Source of the DNA: Betaproteobacteria bacterium UKL13-2
Lineage (GTDB): Bacteria; Pseudomonadota; Gammaproteobacteria; Burkholderiales; Usitatibacteraceae
Length of the DNA: 64,000 nt
Direction of reading: 5' to 3'
Assembly (NCBI GenBank): GCA_001602455.1
Contig: CP012157.1
Coordinates: 429,733 to 493,732, forward strand
Below the pieces are notes generated by a model that was not told the DNA's origin, made no database searches, and worked only from the letters and a program-made list of their open reading frames with translations. Positions within the stretch are counted from its first letter, which is position 1. Each line of letters starts with the position of its first letter. The position numbers and the translations under genes are program-made. Below, in pieces: positions 45,039 to 55,426 of the stretch.

Positions 45039-45174
45039 GGGGAACTTCTCGAAACTGTCGCGAGCGGGCGAAGTTCGTGCCGACGGGTTTGGCAAACACG
45101 GGACACGTCCCCAGTGTACGGCGAGCACCGCAGGCGCGAAATTCGCCCACGCAGCAGGTTTATAGAAGTTCCCT
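45039..45174 (-). repeat. MITE-like repeat, copy B
   Basis: The inverted counterpart of copy A (30030-30163), about 95% identical by eye. Terminal inverted repeats GGGAACTTCT and AGAAGTTCCC are perfect here. The end of the element overlaps the stop codon of rsfS at 45174. Confidence 0.75.
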
Positions 45175-45872
45175 CAAGCATTTTTCTTTTTTGCCACCTT
45201 GGCCACCGGTGTTTTGGCCGCCGGCACTTTGGTCGCCACCTTCTTCACAGCAGTTGCTTTTGCCGCGACCGATGTAGGTTTCTTTGCGGCCACTTTTTTT
45301 GCGACCGCGTTGGTGACCGTCTTGGTGACCGGCGCCTTTGCTTTAACCGCAGACTTCGCGGGCAGCTTCTTTGCCGCCACTTTCTTGCCCGTGTCTACCC
45401 CCGCCGCTACCTTCTTCACCGCCGCTTTTTTTGCAACGGGCTTCTTTTTGCTGGCGACTTTCTTCGCCTTGGCATCGGTCGCTGGTTTGGCGGCCTCAGC
45501 CGCCTCCCGCACTTCCCTCTTGGGTTTTGGAAACTCAATCGAGCCATCGAGCCAGAGTTCTTCAAGTTTGTAGTACTCGCGAATGGCTGGCTGCATGATG
45601 TGTACGACAACATCGCCGCAATCGACCAACACCCACTCGCCTGAATCTTCGCCCTCAGACCCATAAACGGTGTAGCCGGCTGCGCGTACCTTATCCATCA
45701 CATTACTGGCGAGCGCACGGGTTTGTCGGTTTGAGTCAGCGCTCGCGATCGCAACATGGTCAGAAACCGAAGTGATATTTGCGACATTAACCACCTTGAT
45801 GTCTTTTGCTTTGATGTCTTCAAGGGCATCGATGATGATGTCGGTAAGCGCGGTTTTCTTTGTTTTAGCCAA
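45174..45872 (-). CDS. rsfS: Ribosome silencing factor with H1-like basic tail
   Basis: A 232-residue protein, about twice the usual RsfS length. Residues 1-118 are the RsfS/YbeB domain (ADSNRQTRALASNVMDKVRA, EDSGEWVLVDCGDVVVHIM, YYKLEELW), which binds uL14 and blocks subunit joining in starvation. Residues about 119-232 are a Lys/Ala/Val-rich tail of KKVA and AAKK units, like the H1-like protein at 3865. It ends inside the edge of a MITE-like repeat. nadD-rsfS-rlmH order is conserved. Confidence 0.9.
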   Translation of the reverse strand: MAKTKKTALTDIIIDALEDIKAKDIKVVNVANITSVSDHVAIASADSNRQTRALASNVMDKVRAAGYTVYGSEGEDSGEWVLVDCGDVVVHIMQPAIREYYKLEELWLDGSIEFPKPKREVREAAEAAKPATDAKAKKVASKKKPVAKKAAVKKVAAGVDTGKKVAAKKLPAKSAVKAKAPVTKTVTNAVAKKVAAKKPTSVAAKATAVKKVATKVPAAKTPVAKVAKKKNA

Positions 45873-45886
45873 GAGTAAGAGTCTCC

Positions 45887-46465
45887 TTAGAGGTAGAGCT
45901 GATGGTGCTGAATATATTCGTAAACGGCGGCGGGAACCAATTCTTTAGCCGACTCGCGCTCGGCCGCAGCGCCCTTTAGCCGCAGCCGAATCTGCGTTGA
46001 AGAAACGCCTGGCGGGTCACAATCGACGATCTCGTGTTGCTGCGGCGTTATCGGCAATGCGATTGACTCGCCAGCACGGCGGACGACAGCAAACTTAACC
46101 ATTTGCGCCAACTGAGCAGGCTCCTCCCAGGTGTCTAATGCTGAAAACGCATCGCTGCCGAGCAGCCAGACAAATTGCTCTTTCGGGAAGTCGCGCTTGA
46201 GCTCGCGCATCGTGTCCACCGAGTAGGTCGCGCCGCCGCGTGACACTTCGCGATCATCAACCGTCACATTTGGAAGCGCGAGCTTTAGCATCGCCACCCG
46301 ATGCCGCGACGGTGCAAAGGGCATGCGCGACTTTTGCCACGCATTGCCAACGGGGATGAGTAGCGTCCGAGACGGCTTAATTTGGTCGATGGCAGCGTGC
46401 AGCATTGCCACGTGACCATTGTGGATAGGGTCAAAGCTACCGCCGAAGATCAGTGTTTCATTCAT
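45887..46465 (-). CDS. nadD: Nicotinate-nucleotide adenylyltransferase
   Basis: A 192-residue nucleotidyltransferase making NaAD from NaMN and ATP in NAD synthesis. It has the motif FGGSFDPIHNGHVAML (HxGH-type) and the C-terminal ISSTxIR-like block GVSSTQIRLRL. It precedes rsfS by 14 bases. Confidence 0.94.
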   Translation of the reverse strand: MNETLIFGGSFDPIHNGHVAMLHAAIDQIKPSRTLLIPVGNAWQKSRMPFAPSRHRVAMLKLALPNVTVDDREVSRGGATYSVDTMRELKRDFPKEQFVWLLGSDAFSALDTWEEPAQLAQMVKFAVVRRAGESIALPITPQQHEIVDCDPPGVSSTQIRLRLKGAAAERESAKELVPAAVYEYIQHHQLYL

Positions 46466-46508
46466 TTGTCAGTTTTGCCAAAAATCTTACGTCAACATTC
46501 GCAGGAAA

Positions 46509-47018
46509 TCAAAGCACGGACAGCCCGTACTTGCGAGCGAGATACTCTGATGTGCGCACGGTAATACGGGCACATTCTTCGGTATTCAGCGGTTCAAAAT
46601 TCTCCGCCCATTGCCGCGCCTGAAGGTAGCGCGGAAAACGCGGGGATTCTCCCCATTGCCAATCAGGGTGCCGAGCGTTCTGACTGCGCCCCAGTAAGTG
46701 CATGTGAACGCGTCGGTGCGTCTGTGGCAGCTTGGGTCCGATGGGTGATGCGTCGTCATTCAAGGCCCAATTACCAGCTTCCCAGTAATTGATGCATCCA
46801 TCTTTGAGCTGCGGCAACACTGCCAGCATCGCCTGCGCTGTCGCAGCGATTAAGAAACTCCAGTGTGTCAGTTCCGACGGACTAAGCATGCCCCGTTCCC
46901 AAACCTCTCGCGGAGGATTCACCCAAATATGTCCGCCGTCTGTGCGATCCAAGAGGGGCGTCGCGGGCAGGGCCACTGTTCCGCCCGAGCAACGCAGCAA
47001 TTCAATGGTTGCAGCCAC
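46509..47018 (-). CDS. HIT-domain-like protein
   Basis: A protein of about 169 residues if GTG at 47018 is used, which overlaps the proA stop by one base; an ATG 12 codons upstream lies inside proA. The motif HRRVHMHLLGRS (H-x-H-x-L) resembles the histidine triad region of HIT nucleotide hydrolases/transferases, and GNWALNDDASP lies before it at a spacing seen in the family. Otherwise similarity is weak. It sits between proA and nadD. Substrate unknown. Confidence 0.6.
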   Translation of the reverse strand: MAATIELLRCSGGTVALPATPLLDRTDGGHIWVNPPREVWERGMLSPSELTHWSFLIAATAQAMLAVLPQLKDGCINYWEAGNWALNDDASPIGPKLPQTHRRVHMHLLGRSQNARHPDWQWGESPRFPRYLQARQWAENFEPLNTEECARITVRTSEYLARKYGLSVL

Positions 47019-48331
47019 TATGTGCGAACCTCGCCGTGTCCCATGACGACCCATTTCAAAGAAGTAAGGCCTTCAAGACCGACCGGGCCGCGTGCGTGTA
47101 ACTTATCGGTTGAGATACCAATCTCGGCACCCAGGCCATATTCAAACCCATCGGCGAAGCGCGTTGACGCATTGACCATGACGGATGCGGAATCGACCTC
47201 GCGAACAAAACGCTGTGCGTGCATCAAGTTTTGCGTGACGATGGCGTCAGTGTGAGCCGACCCGTACTGCGCAATGTGTGCCATGGCGTCATCTAGGCCG
47301 TTGACCACGCGGATCGCAATGATCGGGGCGAGATATTCGGTGTACCAGTCGTTTTCGATTGCATCACTTGCCATGATACCCCCGCGAGCCAGAATCGACT
47401 TGCTTTCCTCACAGGCACGCATTTCGACATGCTTTGCGGCATAAATTGCCCCAATACGCGGAAGAAAGCGCGTCGCTACCGCACGATCAATCAGAAGCGT
47501 TTCCATCGTGTTGCACGGAGAATAGCGCTGCGTTTTGGCGTTGTCAGCAATTCTCACGGCCATATCCAGATCGGCGTCCGCATCCACATATACGTGGCAA
47601 ACACCGTCTAAGTGCTTGATGACGGGCACCTTGGCGTCGCGGGCAATGCGGGATGTCAGACTCTTGCCGCCGCGCGGAATCAGAACATCAATCACGCCAC
47701 GCATATTCAACATCTCGCCGACGGCTGCGCGATCTGTGGTGGAGACCAACTGCATCGCATCCGTCGGCAGCCCTGCGGCGCGTAAACCATCTGCCATTGC
47801 CGCATGAATGGCGGCGTTGGAGTGTATCGCTTCTGAGCCGCCCCGCAAGATACAGGCGTTACCACTTTTCAGACACAACGCGGCGGCATCTGCTGTCACG
47901 TTGGGGCGTGATTCGTAAATCATGCCAATCACGCCCAGCGGCACGCGCATCTGGCTGACGTCAATTCCAGACGGTCGTTTGGTCGCGACCGTCACTTGGC
48001 CTATTGGATCGGGCAACGATGCGACTTGGCGTAGTCCTTCTGCCATTAGTTCAATCGCACGGGAATCGAGTCGAAGCCGATCGACAAAGGCCGCGTCATT
48101 CCCCTGCTGGGTCGCGTGTTCGACATCAGCCGCATTCGCCGCCAAGATGGCATCTTGGTGCGCCAATAGCGCGCTCGCCGCCGCCATCAATGCGCTGTTT
48201 TTGGTGTCGGTTGATGCCCGGGCTAAGGCGCGTGCGGCCTGTTTGGCGCGTACACCGACCTCATGCATATAGGCGGCGACCGCGTTAATCGATGCTGGCG
48301 TTTCCATCTTTTGTTCGCTGGAAGATTTCAT
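47018..48331 (-). CDS. proA: Glutamate-5-semialdehyde dehydrogenase (gamma-glutamyl phosphate reductase)
   Basis: A 437-residue aldehyde-dehydrogenase-fold enzyme, second step of proline synthesis. The signature [23 protein letters not shown] is present in its family form, with the catalytic Cys in [14 protein letters not shown] at 48331 overlaps the holA stop (ATGA) and is preferred to a longer frame; METPAS at 48307 is a further candidate. No proB is adjacent. Confidence 0.93.
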   Translation of the reverse strand: MKSSSEQKMETPASINAVAAYMHEVGVRAKQAARALARASTDTKNSALMAAASALLAHQDAILAANAADVEHATQQGNDAAFVDRLRLDSRAIELMAEGLRQVASLPDPIGQVTVATKRPSGIDVSQMRVPLGVIGMIYESRPNVTADAAALCLKSGNACILRGGSEAIHSNAAIHAAMADGLRAAGLPTDAMQLVSTTDRAAVGEMLNMRGVIDVLIPRGGKSLTSRIARDAKVPVIKHLDGVCHVYVDADADLDMAVRIADNAKTQRYSPCNTMETLLIDRAVATRFLPRIGAIYAAKHVEMRACEESKSILARGGIMASDAIENDWYTEYLAPIIAIRVVNGLDDAMAHIAQYGSAHTDAIVTQNLMHAQRFVREVDSASVMVNASTRFADGFEYGLGAEIGISTDKLHARGPVGLEGLTSLKWVVMGHGEVRT

Positions 48332-49332
48332 TGCGGTGGAATATGCACCGGTAAGGGGGCGCCCGCTAACCCACAGGAAAACTGTAGAAACGCATCCCAA
48401 ACATCATTGTTGTTTACGCCCTTAATCATGCGGTCAATGCGAGCGGCCTGGAGATTGAGCCGCACCAAACTACCTGCGGAATGTTTGCGAGCGAGCTTCT
48501 CGACTTCGCGCGCTTTGGACGGAAACGGTGAGCGTCCGGTTTTGGTCACGCCGAGTATACGCAGCAACAGGCGCAACTCGTTGGCTAATATCCACAATAT
48601 CAGTGGCGGCGGCTCACCCTCGGCTTTCAGGCCGTCGAGCATTTTTGCGATGCGTGCGGTGTCGCCCGCGTGAATTGCCGTGATAAGGGTTGCGCTTGAA
48701 TAACGCGAGACATTCTCGATGCTTGCCTCTAGCGTGTTGAGTGACACTTCGCCGGGCGGGCAAAGGAGAGTCAGCTTCTCAATTTCCTGTTTGGCCGCGA
48801 GTAGGTTGCCTTCTACACGATCCGCTAGATACTCAAGCGCCTCGGCGGACGCCGAAAGATTGACCCGCGCGAGACGCGACGCTAACCAACGCGGCAGGTG
48901 GTCGCGCTCAACGAGCGGCGATTCAATCACCGTGGCTGCGGCTTCCAGTGCGACAAACCATTTTGTCTGTTTTCCCTTCCAGTCTAGATCAGGCAGACTG
49001 ACCAAGGTGACGCTGTCATCGGGAAGACGCTGGCAATAGTGCTCGATCGCAGCCGAACCCTCTTTGCCCGGTTTGCCAGTCGGAATGCGAAGCTCAATCA
49101 AACGTTGCGTGGCGAATAATGAGAGCGCACTGCCCGCAAAAGCCAGTGTCGACCAATCGACGCCGGGCTCGGCCGTAAAAACCTCGCGCTCGACATAGCC
49201 CTGCTGTTTTGCAAGCTCACGCAACCGATCAGCGGCCTCAAGCGCGCCCAACGGGTCTGCGCCATAAACCACATAAAGCGGCTGCAGTGTTTTTGGCGGG
49301 CGATCAATGAATTGTTCGGCGGTTAGGCGCAT
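48328..49332 (-). CDS. holA: DNA polymerase III subunit delta
   Basis: A 334-residue clamp-loader subunit that opens the beta sliding clamp. The AAA-like fold lacks a Walker A, as normal for delta. Conserved segments are [39 protein letters not shown] and the C-terminal [20 protein letters not shown]. It lies between lptE and proA with coupled ends. Confidence 0.92.
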   Translation of the reverse strand: MRLTAEQFIDRPPKTLQPLYVVYGADPLGALEAADRLRELAKQQGYVEREVFTAEPGVDWSTLAFAGSALSLFATQRLIELRIPTGKPGKEGSAAIEHYCQRLPDDSVTLVSLPDLDWKGKQTKWFVALEAAATVIESPLVERDHLPRWLASRLARVNLSASAEALEYLADRVEGNLLAAKQEIEKLTLLCPPGEVSLNTLEASIENVSRYSSATLITAIHAGDTARIAKMLDGLKAEGEPPPLILWILANELRLLLRILGVTKTGRSPFPSKAREVEKLARKHSAGSLVRLNLQAARIDRMIKGVNNNDVWDAFLQFSCGLAGAPLPVHIPPQ

Positions 49333-49338
49333 CGCGAA

Positions 49339-50022
49339 CTACGGCACCTTTTTGACGGCAATCATGCGGCGCAAGATCTGCCCGGTCGCGTCGCGCTCCA
49401 TGTCTTGGTAGAGCATGGCTTCTTCTTGCTGTTTAGCAATGACGCGGGTGTCGTCGTAGGCAAAGGTTCGCTTAAGCAAAATTTCGCTCGTCGGAATGAT
49501 GACTTGCCCGCGGCCATCGGCGAATTGGTAACTTACCTTCATTCGCAACTCATACTCGCGCACGCGACCCGCGCCAGACAGTGACAAGATTTGCCGGTCA
49601 CGACGCTCTTCGATGATGATCAAGGCGGCGTCAGCTTGAGCGCTCGCCGGCACCACTTTTGTGTTGGAGTCAGCGAGATCGCGACGAATCAGACCCGCGA
49701 CCACCGAATTGCCCGCTGAGGTCACGCGAATGGTGCTGTAGGGCAATTCATAGGAGCCGCGCAGCGCGAAGCCACACGATGCGAGGAGCGTTGCCACAAC
49801 CGTGCTCGCCAATACGCGGCGGAAAATCGTCGCGAGTGCAGGCGCGGTAAGGTGTGCAAGACGTGGAAGATGCATAAGACGTTCAAAACGCATGAGACGC
49901 CCAAAACGCATGAGACGCCCAAAACGCATAAGACGCTCAAAACGCATGAGGCGCTCAAAACGTTCAAGGCGCGTACAACGCCGCAGCACCACGCGCCGCA
50001 GATTTTCCTTAGACCACCACAT
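49339..50022 (-). CDS. lptE: LPS-assembly lipoprotein LptE with repeat-bearing N-terminus
   Basis: An outer-membrane lipoprotein that plugs the LptD barrel. The lipobox is LLASC (Cys83 of this frame), followed by [17 protein letters not shown]. Upstream of the signal peptide lies an unusual stretch of tandem R-F-E/G-R-L-M units (residues 21-50) encoded by 18-bp repeats. ATG at 50022 has a strong GGAAGG 8 bases upstream but lies within the leuS end; the ATG at 49875 (MHLPRLAH) would give a normal 34-residue signal and a 178-residue protein but has no clear ribosome site. Which start is used is open. Confidence 0.85.
   Translation of the reverse strand: MWWSKENLRRVVLRRCTRLERFERLMRFERLMRFGRLMRFGRLMRFERLMHLPRLAHLTAPALATIFRRVLASTVVATLLASCGFALRGSYELPYSTIRVTSAGNSVVAGLIRRDLADSNTKVVPASAQADAALIIIEERRDRQILSLSGAGRVREYELRMKVSYQFADGRGQVIIPTSEILLKRTFAYDDTRVIAKQQEEAMLYQDMERDATGQILRRMIAVKKVP
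49873..49980 (-). repeat. 18-bp tandem repeats at the start of lptE
   Basis: Five units of 18 bp of the type CATGAGACGCCCAAAACG start at 49873, 49891, 49909, 49927 and 49945, with a degenerate sixth to 49980. Two units are identical and the rest differ by 1-3 bases. Being a multiple of three, copy-number change keeps the frame. Confidence 0.9.
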
Positions 50023-52657
50023 TGATCAACCTTCCTGGAACCACAATCAATTTCTTAATGGTTTTTCCTTCGGTATGTTTTGCCACACTTGCGTCAGCCA
50101 ACGCCAGCGCTTCGATGTCCACTTTGGTGGCGTTCTTTGGCACACAAATTTGGCCACGCAGTTTGCCGTTGACTTGAATAACTAATTCGACCTCATCTTG
50201 ATCCAGCGCGGCCGCATCGGGTTCTGGCCATGCTGCATCGATGATTTCGCCTTGGGATGACACAAATCCCAACTCATTCCAAAGTTGCCAAGTGATGTGC
50301 GGCGCGATGGGATAGAACATTCGCAACAATATCCACAAACCTTCAAACCGTGCGGCCGCCCAATCCGTGCCCGGCTCGGCCTTGCTGTCTTCGAGTGCAT
50401 TGAGCATCTTCATGCCGGCAGAGACAACGGTGTTGTACTGCAGCCGCGCGTAATCATGGTTGGCCTGCGACAAAATCGTGTGAATCTCAAATCGCAACTT
50501 CTTCACCCCCGGCGCTGCGTTGACAAACTCAAGCACTGGCGCGGGGTTTGAGGCATTTTTACTTGAAGAACCCCATGTATAAAGGCGTTTCAAAAAACGA
50601 TAAACGCCCTCCGCGCCCGAGTCTGACCACGCCGCACTCATTTCCGGCGGTCCGGCAAACATCACATAGGCACGCGCGGTATCCGCACCAAAGCGTTCGA
50701 TGATGTCTTTGGGTTCGACGACGTTGTTCTTCGACTTCGACATTTTCTCCATGCCGCCCAACGACACCGCCAGCCCATCGTCCTTTGCAACGGCTCCGGT
50801 TGGTCGGCCTTTGTCGTCGTACTGCACGGTGACTTCGCTCGGGTAGTACCAGCGTTTTTTCCCCTCGCTGGTTTCGCGATAAAAACACTCGGCAGACAAC
50901 ATGCCCTGCGTAAACAAATTTGTGAATGGCTCCTTGAATTTCACCAGACCCAAATCAAACATGACGCGCGTCCAGAACCGCGCATAGAGCAAATGCAATA
51001 CCGCGTGCTCGATACCGCCGATGTATTGATCCATCGGCATCCAGTAGTCGTTACGCGAATCGACCATCGCCGATGCGTTGTCAGGGCTACAGTAGCGCAT
51101 GAAGTACCAAGACGAATCGACAAACGTGTCCATGGTGTCGGTTTCACGCTCGGCTGGTTTGCCGCACTTTGGACACACGCAATGCAGAAACGCTGCGTCT
51201 TTCTTTAATGGGTTGCCGCTGCCGTCGGGAATGAGGTGTTCGGGCAGCACCACCGGCAAATCCTTCTCCGGCACCGGCACCGCACCGCAATCCGCACAAT
51301 GAATGATCGGAATCGGTGTGCCCCAATAACGCTGCCGCGAAATGCCCCAATCGCGTAAGCGCCAGGTGGTTTTGCGTTCGCCGCCGTGGGCTTTGGTTTG
51401 TTCGGCGACGTAATCGATAGCCTCTGTGAACGACATCCCGTTCATGGCACCGCTGTCGACACATACGCCGTGGTCCCCATAGTTGGACTTCCAATCGTCG
51501 GTCGAGTATGGACTGCCAAGATTGATGACGGGCCTGATCGGCAGCGCGTATTTTTTGGCAAACGCAAAATCGCGTTCATCATGCGCCGGCACACCCATCA
51601 CCGCGCCATCGCCATAGGCCATCAGCACGTAGTTGCCGACCCACACTGGAATTTGCTCTCGTGTGAGTGGATGCGTGACGGACAAACCCGTGGCAACACC
51701 CTCTTTTTCTTTTGCCGCCAATTCCGCTTCGGTGGTGCCGCCGTGTTTGGCACGTTCAATGAATTCGGCGACGGCCAGGCTGGACTTGGCTGCGTGCAGT
51801 GCCAGCGGGTGTTCGGGTGCGACCGCGCAAAATGTCACCCCCATAATCGTGTCAGCCCGTGTGGTGAACACAAACAGTTTGCCGTCTTGAATCAGACCGT
51901 TGCCATCGCTAATGCTGTGCGAGAACGCGAACCGAATGCCTTCAGATTTGCCGATCCAATTCTCCTGCATGGTGCGTACTTGCGGCGGCCAGCCATCCAG
52001 CTTGTTCTTCACCGAGTCAAGCAACTCGTCGGCGTATTGGGTGATTGCCAAGTAGTAACCAGGAATTTCTTTCTTCTCGACCAGCGCACCCGATCGCCAA
52101 CCGCGCCCATCAATCACCTGCTCGTTCGCCAATACGGTTTGATCAATCGGATCCCAAGTCACCACCTGCGTTTTGCGATAGGCGATGCCTTTTTCCAGCA
52201 TCTTGAGGAACAGCCATTGGTTCCACTTGTAATAATCAGGCTTGCAGGTGGTGATTTCGCGCGACCAGTCAAATGCCAACCCCAACGGCTGCATCTGTGA
52301 CTTCATCTCTGCAATATTTTGATAGGTCCACTGCGCTGGCGGTGCGCCGTTGGCAATCGCCGCGTTTTCGGCGGGCATGCCAAACGCATCCCAACCCATC
52401 GGCATCAACACGTTGTAACCCTTCATGCGCAGGTGCCGCAACATGACGTCGTTGATGGTGTAGTTGCGCACATGCCCCATATGCAACTTGCCGGAGGGGT
52501 AGGGCAGCATTGAGCAGGCGTAGAACTTCGGCTTTAAGTTGCCGGCGGCATCCTTGGCATGCTCGTGCACGCGATACACATCAGCGGCCTGCCATGCAGA
52601 TTGGGCGGCTGTTTCGATCAACTTTGGATCGTATTTTGCGTGTTGCGTTGAATCCAT
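50009..52657 (-). CDS. leuS: Leucyl-tRNA synthetase
   Basis: An 882-residue class Ia synthetase, full length. The HIGH motif is [16 protein letters not shown], the KMSKS loop [15 protein letters not shown], and the CP1 editing domain is present ([20 protein letters not shown], with [11 protein letters not shown]). It is the first gene of the leftward cluster; lptE follows with a 14-base overlap if its upstream start is used. Confidence 0.97.
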   Translation of the reverse strand: MDSTQHAKYDPKLIETAAQSAWQAADVYRVHEHAKDAAGNLKPKFYACSMLPYPSGKLHMGHVRNYTINDVMLRHLRMKGYNVLMPMGWDAFGMPAENAAIANGAPPAQWTYQNIAEMKSQMQPLGLAFDWSREITTCKPDYYKWNQWLFLKMLEKGIAYRKTQVVTWDPIDQTVLANEQVIDGRGWRSGALVEKKEIPGYYLAITQYADELLDSVKNKLDGWPPQVRTMQENWIGKSEGIRFAFSHSISDGNGLIQDGKLFVFTTRADTIMGVTFCAVAPEHPLALHAAKSSLAVAEFIERAKHGGTTEAELAAKEKEGVATGLSVTHPLTREQIPVWVGNYVLMAYGDGAVMGVPAHDERDFAFAKKYALPIRPVINLGSPYSTDDWKSNYGDHGVCVDSGAMNGMSFTEAIDYVAEQTKAHGGERKTTWRLRDWGISRQRYWGTPIPIIHCADCGAVPVPEKDLPVVLPEHLIPDGSGNPLKKDAAFLHCVCPKCGKPAERETDTMDTFVDSSWYFMRYCSPDNASAMVDSRNDYWMPMDQYIGGIEHAVLHLLYARFWTRVMFDLGLVKFKEPFTNLFTQGMLSAECFYRETSEGKKRWYYPSEVTVQYDDKGRPTGAVAKDDGLAVSLGGMEKMSKSKNNVVEPKDIIERFGADTARAYVMFAGPPEMSAAWSDSGAEGVYRFLKRLYTWGSSSKNASNPAPVLEFVNAAPGVKKLRFEIHTILSQANHDYARLQYNTVVSAGMKMLNALEDSKAEPGTDWAAARFEGLWILLRMFYPIAPHITWQLWNELGFVSSQGEIIDAAWPEPDAAALDQDEVELVIQVNGKLRGQICVPKNATKVDIEALALADASVAKHTEGKTIKKLIVVPGRLINVVV

Positions 52658-52806
52658 TTGTGGGGCAAAAGAGTCCGTTTTTCAATCGGCCATTATACAG
52701 TTGCCCCCTGCCGCCCCCCTTACTTGGGGCGATGTTTCATCGACTTCGCGAACAGCAGAAACGCCGCCGACTATAATCTGTGCCAATCTTCCTGTTGTGG
52801 TCTTCG

Positions 52807-55182
52807 ATGTTCTCCAACGCCTCACCTGTCTCTGCCGTTTCCCCCCGTCTTCTCGAAAACCTGAACCCCGAGCAACTTCGCGCTGTCACTCTGCCGCGTG
52901 AGTCGGCGCTGGTGCTCGCCGGTGCCGGGTCGGGCAAAACGCGCGTACTCACGACACGCATTGCCTACTTGATTCAATCGGGTCAGGCCTCACCTGGGTC
53001 GATCCTCGCGGTCACGTTCACCAACAAAGCGGCGAAGGAAATGTTGACACGGCTCTCGTCGATGATGCCGATCAACACGCGTGGCATGTGGATCGGGACT
53101 TTTCACGGCCTGTGTAATCGCCTACTGCGTGCACATTACCGCGACGCAAATTTGCCGCAGACCTTTCAGATTCTTGATTCCGCAGACCAACAGTCGGCGA
53201 TTAAGCGGTTACTCAAGGGGATGAACGTCGACGATGAAAAGTTCAAGCCGCGCGAGATGGCGTACTTTATCAACGGTGCGAAGGACCAGGGGTTACGCGC
53301 CCATATGGTCGAGGCGCGTGACGAATTCACCCGCCGCCAAGTCGAGATCTATCAAGCCTACGATGAACAGTGCCAGCGCGAGGGGGTCGCGGATTTTGCC
53401 GAGCTGCTATTGCGTTGTTATGAGGTCTTATCCAAAAATGCGCCGTTGCTGGAACACTATCGAGGGCGTTTTCAGTTTGTGCTGGTAGATGAGTTTCAGG
53501 ACACCAACCGTTTGCAGTACCAGTGGATACAGCTTCTCGCGGGAAAAAATGCGGCGGTGTTTGCTGTTGGTGATGACGATCAATCGATCTACGGGTTCCG
53601 CGGGGCAGAAGCCGCCAACATGCGCGATTTCCAGCGTGACTTCGCACACGGCAACATCATCAAGCTAGAGCAAAACTACCGATCACAGGGAAACATTCTC
53701 GACGCCGCGAATGCGGTGATCGCGCACAATAAAGATCGGCTCGGCAAGAACCTTTGGACCGACGAAGGCAAGGGCGAGCCGTTACGAATTTATGCGGCAT
53801 CTACTGATGCCGATGAAGCGCAGTTTGTAATCGATGAAGTGAAAGCCTTGCACCGCGAGGGCAAGGATCTTTCCAATATGGCGCTCTTGTATCGATCCAA
53901 CGCACAGTCGCGCGTACTTGAGCACACACTCTTTCGCGCCGGTATTGCCTACCGTGTTTACGGCGGTATGCGGTTCTTTGAGCGCCAAGAAGTTAAACAT
54001 GCGTTGGCGTATTTGCGGCTTGCAGGTAACCCTAACGATGACGGCGCGTTTTCGCGGGTGGTCAATTTCCCACCGCGCGGTATCGGCGCACGTTCGGCTG
54101 AACAAGTACAGGAGCTCGCGCAACGCTACAACGTCTCGATGTATGAGGCCGCACTCAACGGCATCGCGCAGGGCACCATCACTGGACGTAGCGCCGCGGC
54201 CATTGGCACCTTCCTTAAAGTCATCGAGGGCTTGAAGGCATCATCAACAGCAGTCTCGCTCGGCGAGCTTGTGGACGAGGCAACGGAAAAATCTGGCCTC
54301 AAGGCTCACTATCAAACTGAGCGCGAAGGTGCCGACCGGCTTGAAAACTTGGCGGAATTGGTCAGCGCGTGTACACAATTCGAAGAGAGCTACGAGGGGG
54401 ACGACACCACCCTGGTTGGCTTTTTGACGCACGCCAGCCTAGAGGCGGGTGACCATGAAGCCTCAGCGAGTGATGATGCCTTGCAACTGATGACCGTACA
54501 CGCCGCGAAAGGTCTCGAGTTTGATCATGTATTTCTTGGCGGCTTGGAAGAAGGCTTGTTTCCCCACGAAAACTCGATGAACGACTTTGCCGGGGTTGAG
54601 GAAGAGCGGCGTCTGATGTATGTCGCCATCACACGCGCAAGAAAGCGGCTCTACCTTTCGTATGCCGCTCAGCGCATGCTGCATGGCCAGACACGTTACG
54701 GAATCGTCTCGCGTTTTCTCGACGAAATTCCACCCGCGCTGTGCAAGTGGATCGTGGTGCCGGAAAAGCAGGCCGCGTATGGTGCACCAGCCAACAAAGG
54801 TTACGGTGGTGGTGGCTGGGAAAAGTCCGGCGCACGAGGTTCCTATTCCGCAGAGATGCGGGGTGCTGGGCAAAGCGGTGGTGGCCAGGTTGGCGGGGGC
54901 CAAGTGTATACGGGCTTCAAACAAAACATCGTCAAGGATGAAAAGGCCGTCGAGTACGGACGCGAAGGGGCACCAGATACCTCACGCGCAAACTTTGAAA
55001 CTGCACGCACCGACGCTTTCCCATTCAGAGTGGGGCAAACCGTGGCGCACCTAAAATTTGGCGAGGGTGTGGTGTTGTCGTTCGAAGGTCGCGGCACCGA
55101 CGCACGAGTGCAAGTGAAGTTTCGTGTAGAAGGCACCAAGTGGTTGGCGCTGCAATACGCCAAACTGACCGCAGTGAATTAG
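52807..55182 (+). CDS. uvrD: UvrD/Rep-family ATP-dependent DNA helicase
   Basis: A superfamily 1A 3'-5' helicase of about 791 residues. The Q motif is NLNPEQLRAVTLP, Walker A AGAGSGKTRVLTTRI, Walker B FVLVDEFQDTNRLQ, with GDDDQSIYGFRGA and TVHAAKGLEFDHVFLGGLEE as motifs III and V. A glycine-rich linker precedes a C-terminal Tudor-like domain (VGQTVAHLKFGEGVVLSFEG) typical of UvrD/PcrA RNA-polymerase contacts. ATG at 52807 is preferred; the frame is open to a GTG at 52780. It functions in nucleotide excision and mismatch repair. Confidence 0.92.
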   Translation: MFSNASPVSAVSPRLLENLNPEQLRAVTLPRESALVLAGAGSGKTRVLTTRIAYLIQSGQASPGSILAVTFTNKAAKEMLTRLSSMMPINTRGMWIGTFHGLCNRLLRAHYRDANLPQTFQILDSADQQSAIKRLLKGMNVDDEKFKPREMAYFINGAKDQGLRAHMVEARDEFTRRQVEIYQAYDEQCQREGVADFAELLLRCYEVLSKNAPLLEHYRGRFQFVLVDEFQDTNRLQYQWIQLLAGKNAAVFAVGDDDQSIYGFRGAEAANMRDFQRDFAHGNIIKLEQNYRSQGNILDAANAVIAHNKDRLGKNLWTDEGKGEPLRIYAASTDADEAQFVIDEVKALHREGKDLSNMALLYRSNAQSRVLEHTLFRAGIAYRVYGGMRFFERQEVKHALAYLRLAGNPNDDGAFSRVVNFPPRGIGARSAEQVQELAQRYNVSMYEAALNGIAQGTITGRSAAAIGTFLKVIEGLKASSTAVSLGELVDEATEKSGLKAHYQTEREGADRLENLAELVSACTQFEESYEGDDTTLVGFLTHASLEAGDHEASASDDALQLMTVHAAKGLEFDHVFLGGLEEGLFPHENSMNDFAGVEEERRLMYVAITRARKRLYLSYAAQRMLHGQTRYGIVSRFLDEIPPALCKWIVVPEKQAAYGAPANKGYGGGGWEKSGARGSYSAEMRGAGQSGGGQVGGGQVYTGFKQNIVKDEKAVEYGREGAPDTSRANFETARTDAFPFRVGQTVAHLKFGEGVVLSFEGRGTDARVQVKFRVEGTKWLALQYAKLTAVN

Positions 55183-55194
55183 CAAAGTCGCCTA

Positions 55195-55217
55195 TCTACG
55201 GGCACTTTCAAGCAAAA
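55195..55217 (+). repeat. Short dispersed repeat, copy 2
   Basis: Contains CGGGCACTTTCAAGCAAAA, matching 29967-29989 apart from two bases. It lies 13 bases after the uvrD stop. The following 200 bp to the BrnA gene contain T-runs but no recognisable gene or clear terminator. Confidence 0.5.
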
Positions 55218-55426
55218 AATGCTGAAGATGGCTGTGTTTGCTAGTGTTTTTTTTGGGGACATCGTGCAGAATTTGGCGGTGGGAATGACCGTTTTTTTTG
55301 GTTGGGAATCGCTGCACCTGACCCAAAGCCGACATGGCGATTGCCCGAAAGCAGCGGTACAGCGCATGAGATAAGTGGCCGATTGCGAGGAGAGCGGGCG
55401 GCTATTGTCGGCTAGGGGATTGCGCT

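Noticed and set aside
45199-45573. Plus-strand Ala/Phe/Thr-rich frame opposite the rsfS tail
   Set aside because: Antisense of the Lys/Ala repeats; no ribosome site or domain.
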